Positions 1 to 10,704 of a stretch of 64,000 bases of DNA are shown piece after piece. Origin of the DNA: Pseudoxanthomonas sp. PXM03 (lineage in GTDB: Bacteria > Pseudomonadota > Gammaproteobacteria > Xanthomonadales > Xanthomonadaceae); assembly GCF_014852005.1 (NCBI RefSeq), contig NZ_JACVAU010000002.1, positions 868,001-932,000 on the forward strand, in the 5' to 3' direction. The notes under the pieces are model-generated. The model was not told the DNA's origin. It made no database searches and saw only the letters and a program-made list of their open reading frames with translations. A program made the translations under genes and the position numbers. Positions within the stretch are counted from its first letter, which is position 1. Every line of letters starts with the position of its first letter.

Positions 1-1156
1 TCAGCACCTGGTCAACGGGCCGGTCGATCATCGAGATCAGTTCACGCATCTGCGCGACCTTCTTCGGGATGTCGCTGATCATCAGCATGTTGGTGCGCTC
101 GTCGGCAACGAGGCGACCGCGCGGCGAGAGGAAGCCGTTCTCCTGGTCCCGGCCGCCACTACCACCGCCGCCGCCACCGCCACCACCGCTGTTCTGGTTG
201 CCGATGCCCTTGGCTTCGGTCAGTGCCTTGAAGATCGCGGAGGCGCTGTGATAGTTGATCTGGACGTAGTCGGTGACCATGTCCTCGCGGTTCTCGATCG
301 CGATGCGTGCGTCTTCCTTGTCCTGCTCGAACTTGGCCAGTTCGGGCTGCGGAGCGACCCAGACCACCGCGCCATCACGGCGCTTGTCCAGGCCCTTGGC
401 GCGCAACACGATGTCCAGCGCCTGGTCCCACGGCACGTTGACCAGGCGCAGCGTGACGTTGCCCTGGACGGTGTCGGACGCGACGATGTTGAGATTCGAC
501 TCTTCGGCGATCAGCTGCAGCACCGTGCGCACGGGCACGTCCTGGAAGTTGAACGTCACCGGGCGGCCACTGTAGCGGCGTGCCTCGGAGGCCACTTTCT
601 GCGCTGCCGCGACCACGGCCGAGGCACTGGTCCCGGAGGTGGCATTCGCCCCGCCCACCGCCTTCTGTCCGGCGCGCGGCACGATCTCCACGACGTACTC
701 GTTGCCCGACTGGTAGGCCAGCGATTCGAAATCACCGCGGGTGCTGAGCACCAGTTGCGTTCCGCCGCCCTTGCTCTGCGCTTCGACGCGCTGCACGGGT
801 GTGGCGAAATCGACTACGTTGAGCGGCTTCTGCAGTGAAGCGGGCAGTGTCGCGTTGCCGACATTCACCACGACGCTGTCACCCTGGTTGCGCAGGTCCG
901 GGGCAGCACCCTGTCCATCGAACTTGACGATCAGCCGACCCGAGCCATCTTCGCCGCGACGGAAGTCGATGTTCGACACCGAAACTGAGGACGCAGGCGT
1001 CGCGACGGTGGCGGGGGACGTGGCCGGTGGCGTTGGCGACGCGGCGCCTGCAGCATTGGCAGCCGCAAGCAGGCCGATGGCCAGCCCAAGAGAGCAGACC
1101 CGGAAAGTAGCCAGGCGCCGGGACGGCCGCGGGCGGTGGGCATTCGTAGCGGTCAT
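1..1156 (-). CDS. pilQ: Type IV pilus secretin PilQ (partial, C-terminus outside window)
   Basis: Outer-membrane secretin through which the type IV pilus fibre leaves the cell. Only the first ~385 residues are present; the reading frame runs open to base 1. An N-terminal signal peptide (hydrophobic core around LGLAIGLLAA) is followed by an AMIN-type peptidoglycan-binding region (residues ~40-130), a secretin/TonB short N-terminal domain (the VTFNFQDVPVRTVLQLIAEE stretch) and the start of an N1 domain interrupted by a run of about ten glycines (bases ~155-195). The ATG at 1156 follows a GGGGGA ribosome site; the gap after pilP is 14 bases. It is the last gene of the pilMNOPQ operon. The beta-barrel secretin domain must lie to the left of the window. 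Confidence 0.93.
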   Translation of the reverse strand, partial: MTATNAHRPRPSRRLATFRVCSLGLAIGLLAAANAAGAASPTPPATSPATVATPASSVSVSNIDFRRGEDGSGRLIVKFDGQGAAPDLRNQGDSVVVNVGNATLPASLQKPLNVVDFATPVQRVEAQSKGGGTQLVLSTRGDFESLAYQSGNEYVVEIVPRAGQKAVGGANATSGTSASAVVAAAQKVASEARRYSGRPVTFNFQDVPVRTVLQLIAEESNLNIVASDTVQGNVTLRLVNVPWDQALDIVLRAKGLDKRRDGAVVWVAPQPELAKFEQDKEDARIAIENREDMVTDYVQINYHSASAIFKALTEAKGIGNQNSGGGGGGGGGSGGRDQENGFLSPRGRLVADERTNMLMISDIPKKVAQMRELISMIDRPVDQVL

Positions 1157-1170
1157 CGTGTATCCCCCAA

Positions 1171-1698
1171 TCATTGATCTTCAAGCGCAATCGACGCCGG
1201 CCGTTCCAGCCATCCGCCTGCGCCATCCGGCACTAGTTCGACAAGTTCCAAGCCATCTTCGCGGACCGAGGTGACCCGGCCATCGCTCTGCCCCAGGTAG
1301 TTCCCCGGACGTACCCGGTAGGTGACCTTGTCGGGCCCCATCACCAGTGCCACCAGACCTGCCCCCTTGCCGAGCGTGCCGACCATGTCGAGGCTGTCCA
1401 GCGGGTACTGCTCCAGTGTTTCCTTGCGCCGGTCAGGATCCGGCCGCAGCCCGCCGCCATCGGTATTGCTCCAGGCGTTGCTGAAAGGATCCCGCAGCGT
1501 CTGCGCCGCGTATTCGAAGGTTTCGAACTGCTGCATCACGGGCAGCGGTTCAAGCGGTGGTGCGGGACGGGCGCGCACGTCTTCCACCCAGGTCTGCAGA
1601 TTCGGCGCATCCCCGGGCGTGCTGGTAATGCCGCGGGCGCAGCCGGACGTCAGCACGACCGCAGCCAGGATCAAGAAGTGCCAGTTGCCGCGCATCAT
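1171..1698 (-). CDS. pilP: Type IV pilus assembly lipoprotein PilP
   Basis: Inner-membrane lipoprotein of 175 residues that links the PilN/PilO alignment complex to the PilQ secretin in the periplasm. The N-terminus is a lipoprotein signal ending in a lipobox (LTSGC, Cys about residue 19). The C-terminal part (VGTLGKG, YRVRPGNYLGQSDGRV) is the beta-sandwich PilP domain. Its start overlaps the pilO stop by four bases, so translation is probably coupled. Length and position in the operon match the family. Confidence 0.95.
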   Translation of the reverse strand: MMRGNWHFLILAAVVLTSGCARGITSTPGDAPNLQTWVEDVRARPAPPLEPLPVMQQFETFEYAAQTLRDPFSNAWSNTDGGGLRPDPDRRKETLEQYPLDSLDMVGTLGKGAGLVALVMGPDKVTYRVRPGNYLGQSDGRVTSVREDGLELVELVPDGAGGWLERPASIALEDQ

Positions 1699-2384
1699 TG
1701 CTGCCCTCCCGCTGCGGGCGCCTTGCCCTTGCCGCTCGCCTTGGCAGCTTCAGCCGCCGCGGCCTCCTGCTCCGCAACCTCGGTTTCATCCAGGTAGCGA
1801 TACGTCTTCACCGTGCCCGAGAGCTCCAGGGCGCCGCGATTGATGCCGCCCTTGCCTTCCTTCGGTTGCAGCGAGATGTCGTGCATGGTCAGGATCACCA
1901 CTCGCGGCAGCGATGCAACGCCACTGACGAAGGCACCGAACTGGTGGTAGTTGCCCACCATGCGCAGCTGGATCGGCTTCTCGGCGTAGAACTCCTTCAG
2001 CGTTTCGGGCTCCGGCTGGAACAGCTCGTTGGTCAGGCCGCTGGACAGCGCGGTCTGCGAGATGTCGATGATCAGGTCGGGCATTTCCGTCTTGCTGGGC
2101 AATTGGCGCAGCATCTGCTGGAGCACCTGCTCCATCTGGGCCAACTGCTGCTTCAGGGGTTCGAGGTTGGCGGCCTTGGCCTGCTCCTTCTCGAAGTCCT
2201 GACGCAGGCGCACCTCTTCCTGCTCGAGCGAATCCAGCGTCTCCACTTTCCCCTTGACGAAGAGGAAGTAGGACAGGACAAGGATGAACAAGGCGAGCAC
2301 CACGCAGAATCCGATCTTGGCGTTCTGCGGCCATGCACCGATGTTGTTGATGTCCAGGTTCTTGAGCGACGTCTTCTGGCTCAT
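1695..2384 (-). CDS. pilO: Type IV pilus inner-membrane protein PilO
   Basis: Bitopic inner-membrane protein of 229 residues that pairs with PilN to form the periplasmic alignment platform of the type IV pilus machine. There is a short cytoplasmic N-terminus, one membrane segment (residues ~22-43), a charged coiled coil (~45-100) and a ferredoxin-like periplasmic domain containing the family-typical YQFG-like stretch (NYHQFGAFVSG). The last ~25 residues form an Ala/Glu/Lys-rich tail. It overlaps pilN by four bases and pilP by four bases within the pilMNOPQ operon. Confidence 0.95.
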   Translation of the reverse strand: MSQKTSLKNLDINNIGAWPQNAKIGFCVVLALFILVLSYFLFVKGKVETLDSLEQEEVRLRQDFEKEQAKAANLEPLKQQLAQMEQVLQQMLRQLPSKTEMPDLIIDISQTALSSGLTNELFQPEPETLKEFYAEKPIQLRMVGNYHQFGAFVSGVASLPRVVILTMHDISLQPKEGKGGINRGALELSGTVKTYRYLDETEVAEQEAAAAEAAKASGKGKAPAAGGQQ

Positions 2385-3156
2385 GTGTTGCTCCCGGAAG
2401 CCTGGGGCGAACTGACTGCGGGCGCGGCCGGTGTCGGGGTGGCGGGCGCTGGCGCGGCGGGTGTGGCAGGCGCGGGTGCCGACGGCTGCCCCTCCAGCGG
2501 CGCTGCCGGAGCAGGGGTCGTGGCCGGGGCGTTCGGGTCGGCAGGTGCAGCGCCGGCAGCGGCGCTTTCCGCTTCCTGTTCCGCCGTCGGATTCGCCAAC
2601 CGCACCTGGAGCGTGAACACGTACGGCAGCGCGCTGCCTGCACCGGTATTGGTCAGCGTTTTGACCTCTTCCGGCTTGGCTTCGATGATCGACAGTTCAG
2701 GCTTGGTCATCCAGCCGGACGTTTCCAGGTTGCGCATGTAGGTACTGACACGCGCGTTGGATTGCGCGCGCCCCTGCAGCGTGAGCACTTCGCCTTCCTG
2801 CTTGATGTTGGCCAGCATCACGCCGTCCGGAATAGTCCGCACCAGCGAGTCGAACAGGTGCACCATCTGCGAACGGTTGGCCTGCAGTTTCTCGATGACG
2901 TCCTTGCGGGCCAGCAGGCGGCGCTTCTGCTCGTCGAGGCGCTCGATCTCCTTGTTCTGCGCCTGGACCTTGGCGATCTCATCCTTGAGGAAGTCATTGC
3001 GCTTGGTCTGGCCGGACACCTGGCCGTCGTAGTGGAACCACAGCAGGAAGGACAGCAGCAGGCCCGCGATCGCCGCTGCACCCAGCATCACGTAGAACTC
3101 GCGCTGCCGCTGGACGCGGCGCTCGGCGCGCCACGGGAGTAGGTTGATTCTTGCCA

Positions 3157-3157
<1 letters not shown>
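2381..3157 (-). CDS. pilN: Type IV pilus inner-membrane protein PilN with long Pro/Ala tail
   Basis: PilN binds cytoplasmic PilM through its N-terminal motif (MARINLLPWR) and spans the inner membrane once (residues ~22-42) before a coiled coil and a periplasmic ferredoxin-like fold. At 258 residues it is longer than the roughly 180-210 residues I expect for the family. The excess is a Pro/Ala/Thr-rich, probably disordered periplasmic tail from about residue 195 to the end. It starts on the last base of the pilM stop codon (TGATG) and overlaps pilO by four bases. Confidence 0.95.
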
Positions 3158-4317
<1,160 letters not shown>

Positions 4318-4359
4318 TCACGTTTCACGAGGGTTGTTCCCCAAGTCCCTGTTCCCCTT

Positions 4360-4380
4360 GGGATCACCCGTGGTGATCCC
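4360..4380. promoter_or_regulatory. Perfect 9-bp inverted repeat between pilM and mrcA
   Basis: Arms GGGATCACC and GGTGATCCC are separated by CGT. The site covers about positions -43 to -23 relative to the start predicted from the TATACT -10 box at 4391, so it overlaps the mrcA -35 region. It could be an operator for a dimeric regulator or, less likely, a transcript hairpin between the divergent genes. No T-tract follows on either strand. Confidence 0.55.
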
Positions 4381-4390
4381 GGCGGTCATC

Positions 4391-4396
4391 TATACT
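4391..4396 (+). promoter_or_regulatory. Candidate -10 box of mrcA
   Basis: TATACT matches the sigma70 -10 consensus at five of six positions and lies 35 bases before the chosen mrcA start. A good -35 is not evident; the expected position is occupied by the inverted repeat at 4360-4380, so an activator or repressor may act there. Confidence 0.45.
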
Positions 4397-4431
4397 CTGC
4401 CGCTACGAATTCTGCAATCGGAAAGCACTGG

Positions 4432-6858
4432 ATGTCCCGTTTCCGTCGTCTTCTCCGTTGGACCCTCATCACGTTCCTGATACTTGCCCTCGCCGGCCTG
4501 GCCGGTCTGGGGGTGCTGTACTACACGGTTTCGTCCAAGGTCCCGGACGTCCAGTCCCTGCGGAACGTGGAACTGCAGGAACCCCTCTACATCTACGCCA
4601 GCGACGGCCGGCTGATGGGACTGTACGGCGAGATCCGGCGCTATCCCGTCCAGATCGACAAGGTCCCGGCCCGGGTCAAGCAGGCCTTCGTCGCGGCCGA
4701 GGACAGCAAGTTCTACGAGCACAACGGCATCGACCCCACGGGTATCGCCCGTGCCGTCTGGCAGATCGTCAGCCGCAAGGAAGGCCGCGTGGCCGGCGGC
4801 AGCACCATCACCCAGCAGGTGGCCCGGCAGTGGTTCCTCAGCTCCGAGTACAGCTACACCCGCAAGCTGGTGGAGATGATGCTCGCCATCCGCATCGAGA
4901 AGATGCTGACCAAGGACGAGATCCTTGAGCTGTACCTCAACAAGAGCTTCTTCGGGAACCGCTCCTATGGCGTGGCCGCCGCCGCCGAGTACTACTACGG
5001 CAAGACGCTCGACCAGTTGACCCTGGCCGAGACCGCCACCCTGGTCAGCGCGTTGAAGTTCCCGTCCAGCGGCAATCCGATCAGCAATCCCGGCCGCAAC
5101 CAGCAGCGCAGCGCCTATGTCGTGGAGCGCATGCGCGAGGATGGTTACGTCACCGCCGCCGATGCCGCGCAGGCCAAGGCCGAGCCCATGCACGCCAAAC
5201 CGCATGAGCGGCCGATCGAGGTGCACGCGCCCTACGTGACCGAGATGGTGCGCCAGGAGATGATCGCGCGCTTCGGGCCCGAGGCGCTGACCAAGGGCTA
5301 CCACGTGACCACCACGCTGGATGCCACGCTGCAGGCCGCTGCCAACGACGCGGTACGGGACGGGCTGGGTCTGTACGACCACCGCCATGGCTGGAACGGC
5401 GTTGAACGGCATTTCGACGTGGGCGCCGACGCGGATGCGACCACGCTGGCCACGCACCTGCGGGGCGTGCCGGTGCAGAACGGCATGATCCCGGTAGTGG
5501 TGGCGCGCACCGCCGATGACGGCAGCGCGACGGTGGTGATGGCGGATGGCAAGGAACTCGTCCTGCCCGCAGCCGCCAGCAAGTGGACCGGTCGCACGCC
5601 CGCCAAGCTGTTCAAGCGCGGCGACATGGCCCGCATCAAGGCCGGCAAGGAAGAAGGCACCTATGTGGTCGACCAGATCCCGCGCGCGCAGGCCGCGCTG
5701 GTATCGCTGGATGCGAACAACGGCGCCCTGCGCGCGCTGGTGGGCGGCTACAGCTTCGCTGGCAACAAGTTCAACCGCGCCACCCAGGCGCGGCGCCAGC
5801 CGGGCTCCAGCTTCAAGCCCTTCCTGTACGCGGCCTCGTTCGAGAAGGGGTTCAACCCCGCTTCGATCGTGCTGGACGCCCCGGTCGTGTTCCGCGACCG
5901 TCGCGGCCACATGTGGCGGCCGCAGAACGATGGCGGTGGCTTCCGCGGCCCGATGCGGCTGCGCGAAGCGCTCGTGCAGTCGCGAAACCTGGTGTCGGTG
6001 CGCCTGCTGGACGGCATGGGTGTGCCGTTCGCGCGCACCTACATCAGCCAGTTCGGCTTCGAGGAAGCCGAACTGCCGCCGAACCTGTCGATGTCGCTGG
6101 GCACGGCCTCGCTGACCCCGCTCTCCGTGGCACGGGGTTATGCGGTGTTCGCCAATGGTGGGTCGCGGGTGACGCCGTGGTTCATCGACGAAGTGAAGGA
6201 CCGCGAGGGCAACGTGGTGTTCAAGGAGAATCCGGCCGTCGCCTGTCGCGGGTGCGGCCAGGGCCAACAGGGCGGCAGTACGCCGTCCAGCCAGGTGGTG
6301 GACGGCTTCAACTTCGGTCCTGCCGATGCCGCCAAGCCCGCCGCGGCCGCCGTCACGCAGAAGCCCACGGAAGAAGCGAAGCCGGCCGACCCGAATGCCG
6401 TCACCGCGCCGCGCGCCATCGACGAGCGTACCGCGTACCAGTTGGTGTCGATGATGCGCGACGTGGTCCAGCGCGGCACCGGCACCGCAGCCAAGGTGCT
6501 GGGGCGCGAAGACGTGGGCGGCAAGACCGGCTCCACCAACGACCATCGGGACGCATGGTTCGGCGGCTTCGGCGGCACGTACGCCACCGTGGTGTGGGTG
6601 GGCCGCGACAACTTCCAGTCGCTCGGCTATCGCGAATACGGCGGCAAGGCCGCGCTGCCGATCTGGATCGACTACATGCGCGTGGCGCTGAAGGACAAGC
6701 CGGTCGCGCTCAACGATCCGCCCGACGGCATGGTGCAGGCCACGCTGAACGGCGTGACCGAATGGGTGAAGGTCGAAGACATGGATCGCATCCAGGACTA
6801 CGACCTGTACGGCCCCGAAGATGCCGTGCCGGACGAGGAAGCGTTCGACATCTTCTGA
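4432..6858 (+). CDS. mrcA: Penicillin-binding protein 1A, bifunctional glycosyltransferase/transpeptidase
   Basis: Class A PBP of 808 residues that polymerises and cross-links peptidoglycan at the inner membrane. The membrane anchor is at residues ~10-32. A glycosyltransferase family 51 domain follows ([14 protein letters not shown] with catalytic Glu, [17 protein letters not shown]), then an OB-like insert, then the transpeptidase domain with SSFK (Ser ~459), SRN (~518) and KTG (~698). A roughly 50-residue Ala/Pro-rich insert precedes the KTG region. The ATG at 4432 is chosen for its GGAAAG ribosome site and because the family begins just before the membrane anchor; the frame is open to 4297. 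It is divergent from pilM, the usual order in gammaproteobacteria. Confidence 0.96.
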   Translation: MSRFRRLLRWTLITFLILALAGLAGLGVLYYTVSSKVPDVQSLRNVELQEPLYIYASDGRLMGLYGEIRRYPVQIDKVPARVKQAFVAAEDSKFYEHNGIDPTGIARAVWQIVSRKEGRVAGGSTITQQVARQWFLSSEYSYTRKLVEMMLAIRIEKMLTKDEILELYLNKSFFGNRSYGVAAAAEYYYGKTLDQLTLAETATLVSALKFPSSGNPISNPGRNQQRSAYVVERMREDGYVTAADAAQAKAEPMHAKPHERPIEVHAPYVTEMVRQEMIARFGPEALTKGYHVTTTLDATLQAAANDAVRDGLGLYDHRHGWNGVERHFDVGADADATTLATHLRGVPVQNGMIPVVVARTADDGSATVVMADGKELVLPAAASKWTGRTPAKLFKRGDMARIKAGKEEGTYVVDQIPRAQAALVSLDANNGALRALVGGYSFAGNKFNRATQARRQPGSSFKPFLYAASFEKGFNPASIVLDAPVVFRDRRGHMWRPQNDGGGFRGPMRLREALVQSRNLVSVRLLDGMGVPFARTYISQFGFEEAELPPNLSMSLGTASLTPLSVARGYAVFANGGSRVTPWFIDEVKDREGNVVFKENPAVACRGCGQGQQGGSTPSSQVVDGFNFGPADAAKPAAAAVTQKPTEEAKPADPNAVTAPRAIDERTAYQLVSMMRDVVQRGTGTAAKVLGREDVGGKTGSTNDHRDAWFGGFGGTYATVVWVGRDNFQSLGYREYGGKAALPIWIDYMRVALKDKPVALNDPPDGMVQATLNGVTEWVKVEDMDRIQDYDLYGPEDAVPDEEAFDIF

Positions 6859-6883
6859 CAGGCCGCTGGGCCGATGAAGACCG

Positions 6884-6909
6884 CATGACGGCGCTTCGGC
6901 GCCGTCATG
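6884..6909 (+). terminator. Strong hairpin with TTCG loop after mrcA
   Basis: An 11-bp perfect stem (CATGACGGCGC and its complement) closes a TTCG tetraloop 26 bases after the mrcA stop. No run of T follows, so it is either a weak terminator or a 3'-end stabilising structure. Confidence 0.5.
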
Positions 6910-6964
6910 GACACGTCGGGCGCATGGTGTACATTCGCGGTCAGTTTCGACGCGGAGGCTCACC

Positions 6965-7621
6965 ATGCACCACGCCCGTCAGCACGCCGAAACCCGCACG
7001 CGCGAGCGCCGCCAGCGCCTTGCCCACGAAGCTGCCCGGCTGATGGCCGAGGGCGGCATCCGCGACTTCCACCAGGCCAAGCTCAAGGCGGCCAACCGGC
7101 TCGGCATCCACGACGATGCGTCGTTGCCCCGCAACCGCGAGATCGAGGACGCGCTGCGCGAGTACCAGCGCCTGTTCGTCGGCGAGGCGCATGCGGTGGG
7201 CCTGAGGCAGCGGCGCGAAGCCGCGCTGCGCGCGATGGAATTCCTGTCGGGATTCTCGCCACGCCTGGTGGGCCCGGTGCTGGAAGGCACGGCCGATGCG
7301 AACACGCCCGTCCACATGCATGTCCACAGCGACGACCCGGATGCGGTCACCCGCTTCCTCGAAGAGCATCGCATCCCGGCCGAACCGCGCGAACGCCGCT
7401 TGCGCCTCGACCGCGAGCGCGTGGCGGACCTGCCCGTGTGGGTGTTCAGCGCAGAGGAACTGGGCTTCGACCTCACCGTGCTGCCGCACGACGCACTGCG
7501 CCAGGCGCCCTTGTCCTCGGTGGACGAAAGGCCGATGAAGCGGGCCTCCGTCACGCAGTTGCGGCAGTTGCTGGCGGAGGAAGAGATCGCCCGCTACGAA
7601 TCCGGCGCGCCGCAACGCTGA
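6965..7621 (+). CDS. Conserved protein of unknown function
   Basis: A 218-residue soluble, charge-rich protein that I do not recognise with confidence. The N-terminal ~60 residues (RLAHEAARLMAEGG, FHQAKLKAANRLG) look like a helical substrate- or DNA-binding segment. The middle carries HMHVHSDDPDAVTRFLEEH and the C-terminus is helical. Similar proteins appear next to PBP or pilus genes in xanthomonads and pseudomonads, and some are annotated as nucleotidyltransferase-like or, probably wrongly, as a muramate ligase. A GGAG ribosome site precedes the ATG. There is no signal peptide or membrane segment. Confidence 0.8.
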   Translation: MHHARQHAETRTRERRQRLAHEAARLMAEGGIRDFHQAKLKAANRLGIHDDASLPRNREIEDALREYQRLFVGEAHAVGLRQRREAALRAMEFLSGFSPRLVGPVLEGTADANTPVHMHVHSDDPDAVTRFLEEHRIPAEPRERRLRLDRERVADLPVWVFSAEELGFDLTVLPHDALRQAPLSSVDERPMKRASVTQLRQLLAEEEIARYESGAPQR

Positions 7622-7730
7622 GAACGCGGCAAAGCGCAACGCCGTGCAAGACGCCGTCGCCCGGTCGGCGTCCACTTCCCGCTTCGCACGCCCGCACCAT
7701 GCAGCGGCGGCATCGTCGGGAGAGGGAAGC

Positions 7731-8765
7731 ATGCGCTACCGCGTCTTCGGCAACACCGGCCTGCGCGTTTCAACACTCGCGCTGGGCACCGGCAACTTCG
7801 GCAAAGGATGGGGTTACGGCAGCGACCGTGAGGACGCGGCGCAGATCTACGCCCGCTATCGCGATGCAGGGGGCAACTTCATCGATACCGCGGACCAGTA
7901 CCAGTTCGGCCAGTCCGAGGAGATGGTCGGCGAGTTCATTGCCGGTGACCGTGATGCGCTCGTGCTGGCCACCAAGTTCTCGCTGGGTGCGCGCGCCGAC
8001 GCCGGACTGCAGGAGACCGGCAACAGCCGCAAGACGATGATCCAGTCGGTCGAGGGCAGCCTGCGCCGCCTGAAGACCGACCGCATCGACCTGCTGTGGG
8101 TCCACATGCCGGATGGCCACACGCCCGTCGAGGAAATCGCGCGCGGACTGGATGCGCTGGTGCGTGCCGGCAAGATCGTCTACGCGGGACTCTCCGACTT
8201 CCCCGCCTGGCGGGTGGCGACCGCCGCCACCCTGGCCGAGTTGCGCGGCTGGGCGCCCATCTCTGCAGTGCAGCTGGAATACAGCCTGGTCGAACGGACC
8301 GTGGAGCGCGAACTGCTCCCGATGGCCCGCGCTTTCGGCCTGGGCACCGTGGGCTGGTCGCCGCTTGGTGGCGGGTTGCTGACAGGCAAGTACCGCAAGG
8401 GTGAAACCGGACGCGCGCAGGGCCTGGGCGTGGTGATCCACGGCGAGAGCGACGCCCGCAAGACGGCGACGGTCGATGCGGTGCTTGCCGTCGCGGAGGA
8501 AACCGGCCTTCCGCCCGGCCAGATCGCCATCGCATGGGTGCTGGGGCGCGGCGTGTTGCCCATCGTCGGTCCCCGCACGCCGGAACAGCTGGCGGACAAC
8601 CTGGCCGCAACTGCGGTCACCTTGAGCCCATCGCAGCGCGCGCGCCTGGAGGAAGCCAGCGCCATCCCGCCGGGCTTCCCGCACGACATCGTCGCCGCGA
8701 CCGCCCCGCGCCTGCGCGGCGGCAAGGAGGCGCTGCTGGACCTGCCGGACGTACCAGTGCGCTGA
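7731..8765 (+). CDS. Aldo/keto reductase
   Basis: NAD(P)H-dependent oxidoreductase of 344 residues with a TIM-barrel fold. Visible signatures are the N-terminal GNTGLRVSTLALGTGNFG, the catalytic Asp and Tyr in NFIDTADQYQFGQSE (D~47, Y~52), the Lys in LVLATKF (~80), the His in DLLWVHMPD and the C-terminal cofactor-binding region (LPIVGPRTPEQLADNLAA). The start at 7731 has a GAGAGGGAAG ribosome site; the frame is open further upstream. The substrate cannot be deduced. It converges on gltA with a shared terminator. Confidence 0.92.
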   Translation: MRYRVFGNTGLRVSTLALGTGNFGKGWGYGSDREDAAQIYARYRDAGGNFIDTADQYQFGQSEEMVGEFIAGDRDALVLATKFSLGARADAGLQETGNSRKTMIQSVEGSLRRLKTDRIDLLWVHMPDGHTPVEEIARGLDALVRAGKIVYAGLSDFPAWRVATAATLAELRGWAPISAVQLEYSLVERTVERELLPMARAFGLGTVGWSPLGGGLLTGKYRKGETGRAQGLGVVIHGESDARKTATVDAVLAVAEETGLPPGQIAIAWVLGRGVLPIVGPRTPEQLADNLAATAVTLSPSQRARLEEASAIPPGFPHDIVAATAPRLRGGKEALLDLPDVPVR

Positions 8766-8794
8766 CCCCAGTGCCGCGCCTTACGCACAAAGAA

Positions 8795-8816
8795 AAAGGC
8801 CCCTCGCGGGGCCTTT
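8795..8816. terminator. Bidirectional terminator between aldo/keto reductase and gltA
   Basis: A 9-bp perfect stem (AAAGGCCCC with GGGGCCTTT) and a 4-base loop, with A-rich sequence on the left, which becomes a T-tract for gltA, and CTTT on the right. It serves two convergent genes. Confidence 0.85.
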
Positions 8817-8837
8817 CTCGTGGCACGGCAGGAGCAC

Positions 8838-10127
8838 TCAGCGCTTGTCGGCCGACACGTAGTCGCGCGGTGCGTAGCCGGTGTAGATCTGGCGCGGACG
8901 GCCGATCTTGGCTTCCGGATCGACCTGCTGTTCCAGCCAGTGCGACACCCAACCGGCGGTGCGGCCGATGGCGAACATGACGGTGAACATCTCGGTCGGG
9001 ATCTTCAGCGCCTTGTAGATGATGCCGCTGTAGAAATCGACATTGGGATACAGCTTGCGCTGGATGAAGTACTCGTCCTTCAGCGCCGCTTCTTCCAGCC
9101 TCATCGCCACTTCCAGCAGCGGATCGTCGACACCCAGCTCGCCGAGCACCTTGTGGGTCATCTCGCGGATGATCTTGGCGCGCGGATCGAAGTTCTTGTA
9201 GACACGGTGGCCGAAGCCCATCAGGCGGAAACCCGATTCCTTGTCCTTGGCCTTGGCGACGGCGGAAGCGACGTTCTTCGCATCGCCGATTTCCTCCAGC
9301 ATCTTCAACACGGCCTCGTTGGCGCCGCCATGCGCGGGGCCCCACAGCGCGGTGATGCCGGCGGCAACCGAGGCGTACGGATTCGCACCGGTCGAACCCA
9401 CCAGGCGTACCGTCGAGGTCGATGCATTCTGCTCGTGATCGGCGTGCAGGATGAACAGCAGGTCAAGCGCCTTGGCGACCACGGGATTGAGTTCCAGCGG
9501 CTCGCTCGGCACTTCGAACATCATGTGCAGGAAACGGTCGACGTACTCGAGGTTGTTGCGCGGATAGCGGATCGGCCAGCCGATCGAGTAGCGGTAGGCG
9601 GCGGCGGCCAGGGTCGGCATCTTCGCCAGCAGGCGGATGGCGGCCAGGCGGCGCTGCTCGGGATCTTCCTGGTCCAGCGTATCGTGGTAGAACGCCGACA
9701 GCGAGGCGACCGTGCCGGCCAGCATGGCCATCGGGTGCGCGTCGTAGTGGAAGCCGTGCAGGAAGTTCTTCAGCGACTCATGCATCATCGTGTGATGCGT
9801 GACTTCGTGCTCGAAGCTGGCGAACTCTTCCTTGGTCGGCAGTTCGCCGTTCATCAGCAGGTACGACACTTCCAGGAAACTGGAATGCTGCGCCAGTTGC
9901 TCGATGGGGTAGCCGCGGTACAGCAGCACGCCGTTGTCGCCGTCGATGTAGGTGATGGCCGACTTGCAACTGGCGGTAGCGGTGAAACCGGAGTCGTAGG
10001 TGAAAAGACCCGTTTCCTTGGTCAGCTTGGAAATGTCGACGCAGTCGTTGCCAAGCGTGGGTTTCAGGACTGGCAGGACGACGGATTTGTCGCCGGCATT
10101 CAGCGTGACCTGGTCAAGTTCGGACAC
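8838..10127 (-). CDS. gltA: Citrate synthase (type II)
   Basis: Condenses acetyl-CoA and oxaloacetate to citrate at the entry of the TCA cycle. At 429 residues it fits the hexameric, NADH-sensitive type II enzyme of Gram-negative bacteria. Catalytic regions are present: [10 protein letters not shown] (His), [13 protein letters not shown] (His and Arg) and NVDFYSG (Asp). The N-terminal beta domain typical of type II enzymes ([14 protein letters not shown]) supports the chosen start. It is monocistronic between two hairpins. Confidence 0.98.
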   Translation of the reverse strand: MSELDQVTLNAGDKSVVLPVLKPTLGNDCVDISKLTKETGLFTYDSGFTATASCKSAITYIDGDNGVLLYRGYPIEQLAQHSSFLEVSYLLMNGELPTKEEFASFEHEVTHHTMMHESLKNFLHGFHYDAHPMAMLAGTVASLSAFYHDTLDQEDPEQRRLAAIRLLAKMPTLAAAAYRYSIGWPIRYPRNNLEYVDRFLHMMFEVPSEPLELNPVVAKALDLLFILHADHEQNASTSTVRLVGSTGANPYASVAAGITALWGPAHGGANEAVLKMLEEIGDAKNVASAVAKAKDKESGFRLMGFGHRVYKNFDPRAKIIREMTHKVLGELGVDDPLLEVAMRLEEAALKDEYFIQRKLYPNVDFYSGIIYKALKIPTEMFTVMFAIGRTAGWVSHWLEQQVDPEAKIGRPRQIYTGYAPRDYVSADKR

Positions 10128-10387
10128 AGTGTGCGCTCCTTCGTGGGGTAACGCCGGCCGGAAGCCGGGCGGCGCGGGACGGGAGTCCAGGGAGTGAACC
10201 TTGGATGACCCGAATTATCGCACAGCGGGTTTGGAGCCGTCGCTCGATACAGCACCAAAGTCAGACCAAAGAATGAGGCCGCTGGCGCAACCGTGCGTTC
10301 CGGCGCGGCGCATCATCGGGGACGCGCAAACGCGAACGGCCGCGCACTAGGCGCGGCCGCGGGCGGATCAGGCGAACGACGGTTCGA
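10128..10387 (-). promoter_or_regulatory. gltA upstream region with candidate -10 box
   Basis: A 260-base gap without a gene. Minus-strand GATAAT (10219-10214) about 87 bases upstream of the gltA start is a plausible -10 box, but no good -35 was found. The right part holds the rpmE2 terminator. Nothing else was recognised. Confidence 0.35.
10337..10359 (-). terminator. Terminator-like hairpin after rpmE2
   Basis: A 9-bp stem (CGGCCGCGC with GCGCGGCCG) and 5-base loop lie 28 bases beyond the rpmE2 stop. On the minus strand the following bases are TTCGCGTTT, a poor T-tract. Confidence 0.55.
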
Positions 10388-10630
10388 TCAGCGCGCGTAG
10401 CGCTTCTGGAACTTGTCGATGCGGCCGCTGGTGTCGATGACCTTGTGCTTGCCCGTGTAGAACGGGTGCGAAGCCGAGGAGATTTCGACCTTGATCAGCG
10501 GATAGTCGTTGCCGTCTTCCCACTTCGTCGTTTCCTTGCTGCCCAGCGTGGAGCGGGTCAGGAACTTGAAATCGGAGGTCACGTCGTGGAAGACGACTTC
10601 GCGGTAATTGGGATGGATGTCGGCCTTCAT
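10388..10630 (-). CDS. rpmE2: 50S ribosomal protein L31 type B
   Basis: An 80-residue L31 of the type that lacks the zinc-binding cysteines (no CxxC; starts [16 protein letters not shown]). Type B L31 usually replaces the zinc form when zinc is scarce and is often under Zur control; no Zur-like site was recognised here. The frame is open to 10960, but the ATG at 10630 gives the correct family start. It is followed by its own hairpin. Confidence 0.95.
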   Translation of the reverse strand: MKADIHPNYREVVFHDVTSDFKFLTRSTLGSKETTKWEDGNDYPLIKVEISSASHPFYTGKHKVIDTSGRIDKFQKRYAR

Positions 10631-10704
10631 GGCGGGCACACCGTGTCGCGGGAATGGAAGAGCGGCATTGTAGACTGCCCTCCCGGTCCGGCGCAACCCG
10701 CGCT

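Noticed and set aside
4390-6966. 858-residue open frame on the minus strand opposite mrcA
   Set aside because: It is antisense to a certain class A PBP; the translation is rich in His, Arg, Gly and Ala with no domain, as expected for an antisense frame at high G+C.
8820-10151. 443-residue plus-strand frame opposite gltA
   Set aside because: Antisense to citrate synthase; no conserved motif and a His/Gln/Arg-rich composition typical of shadow frames.
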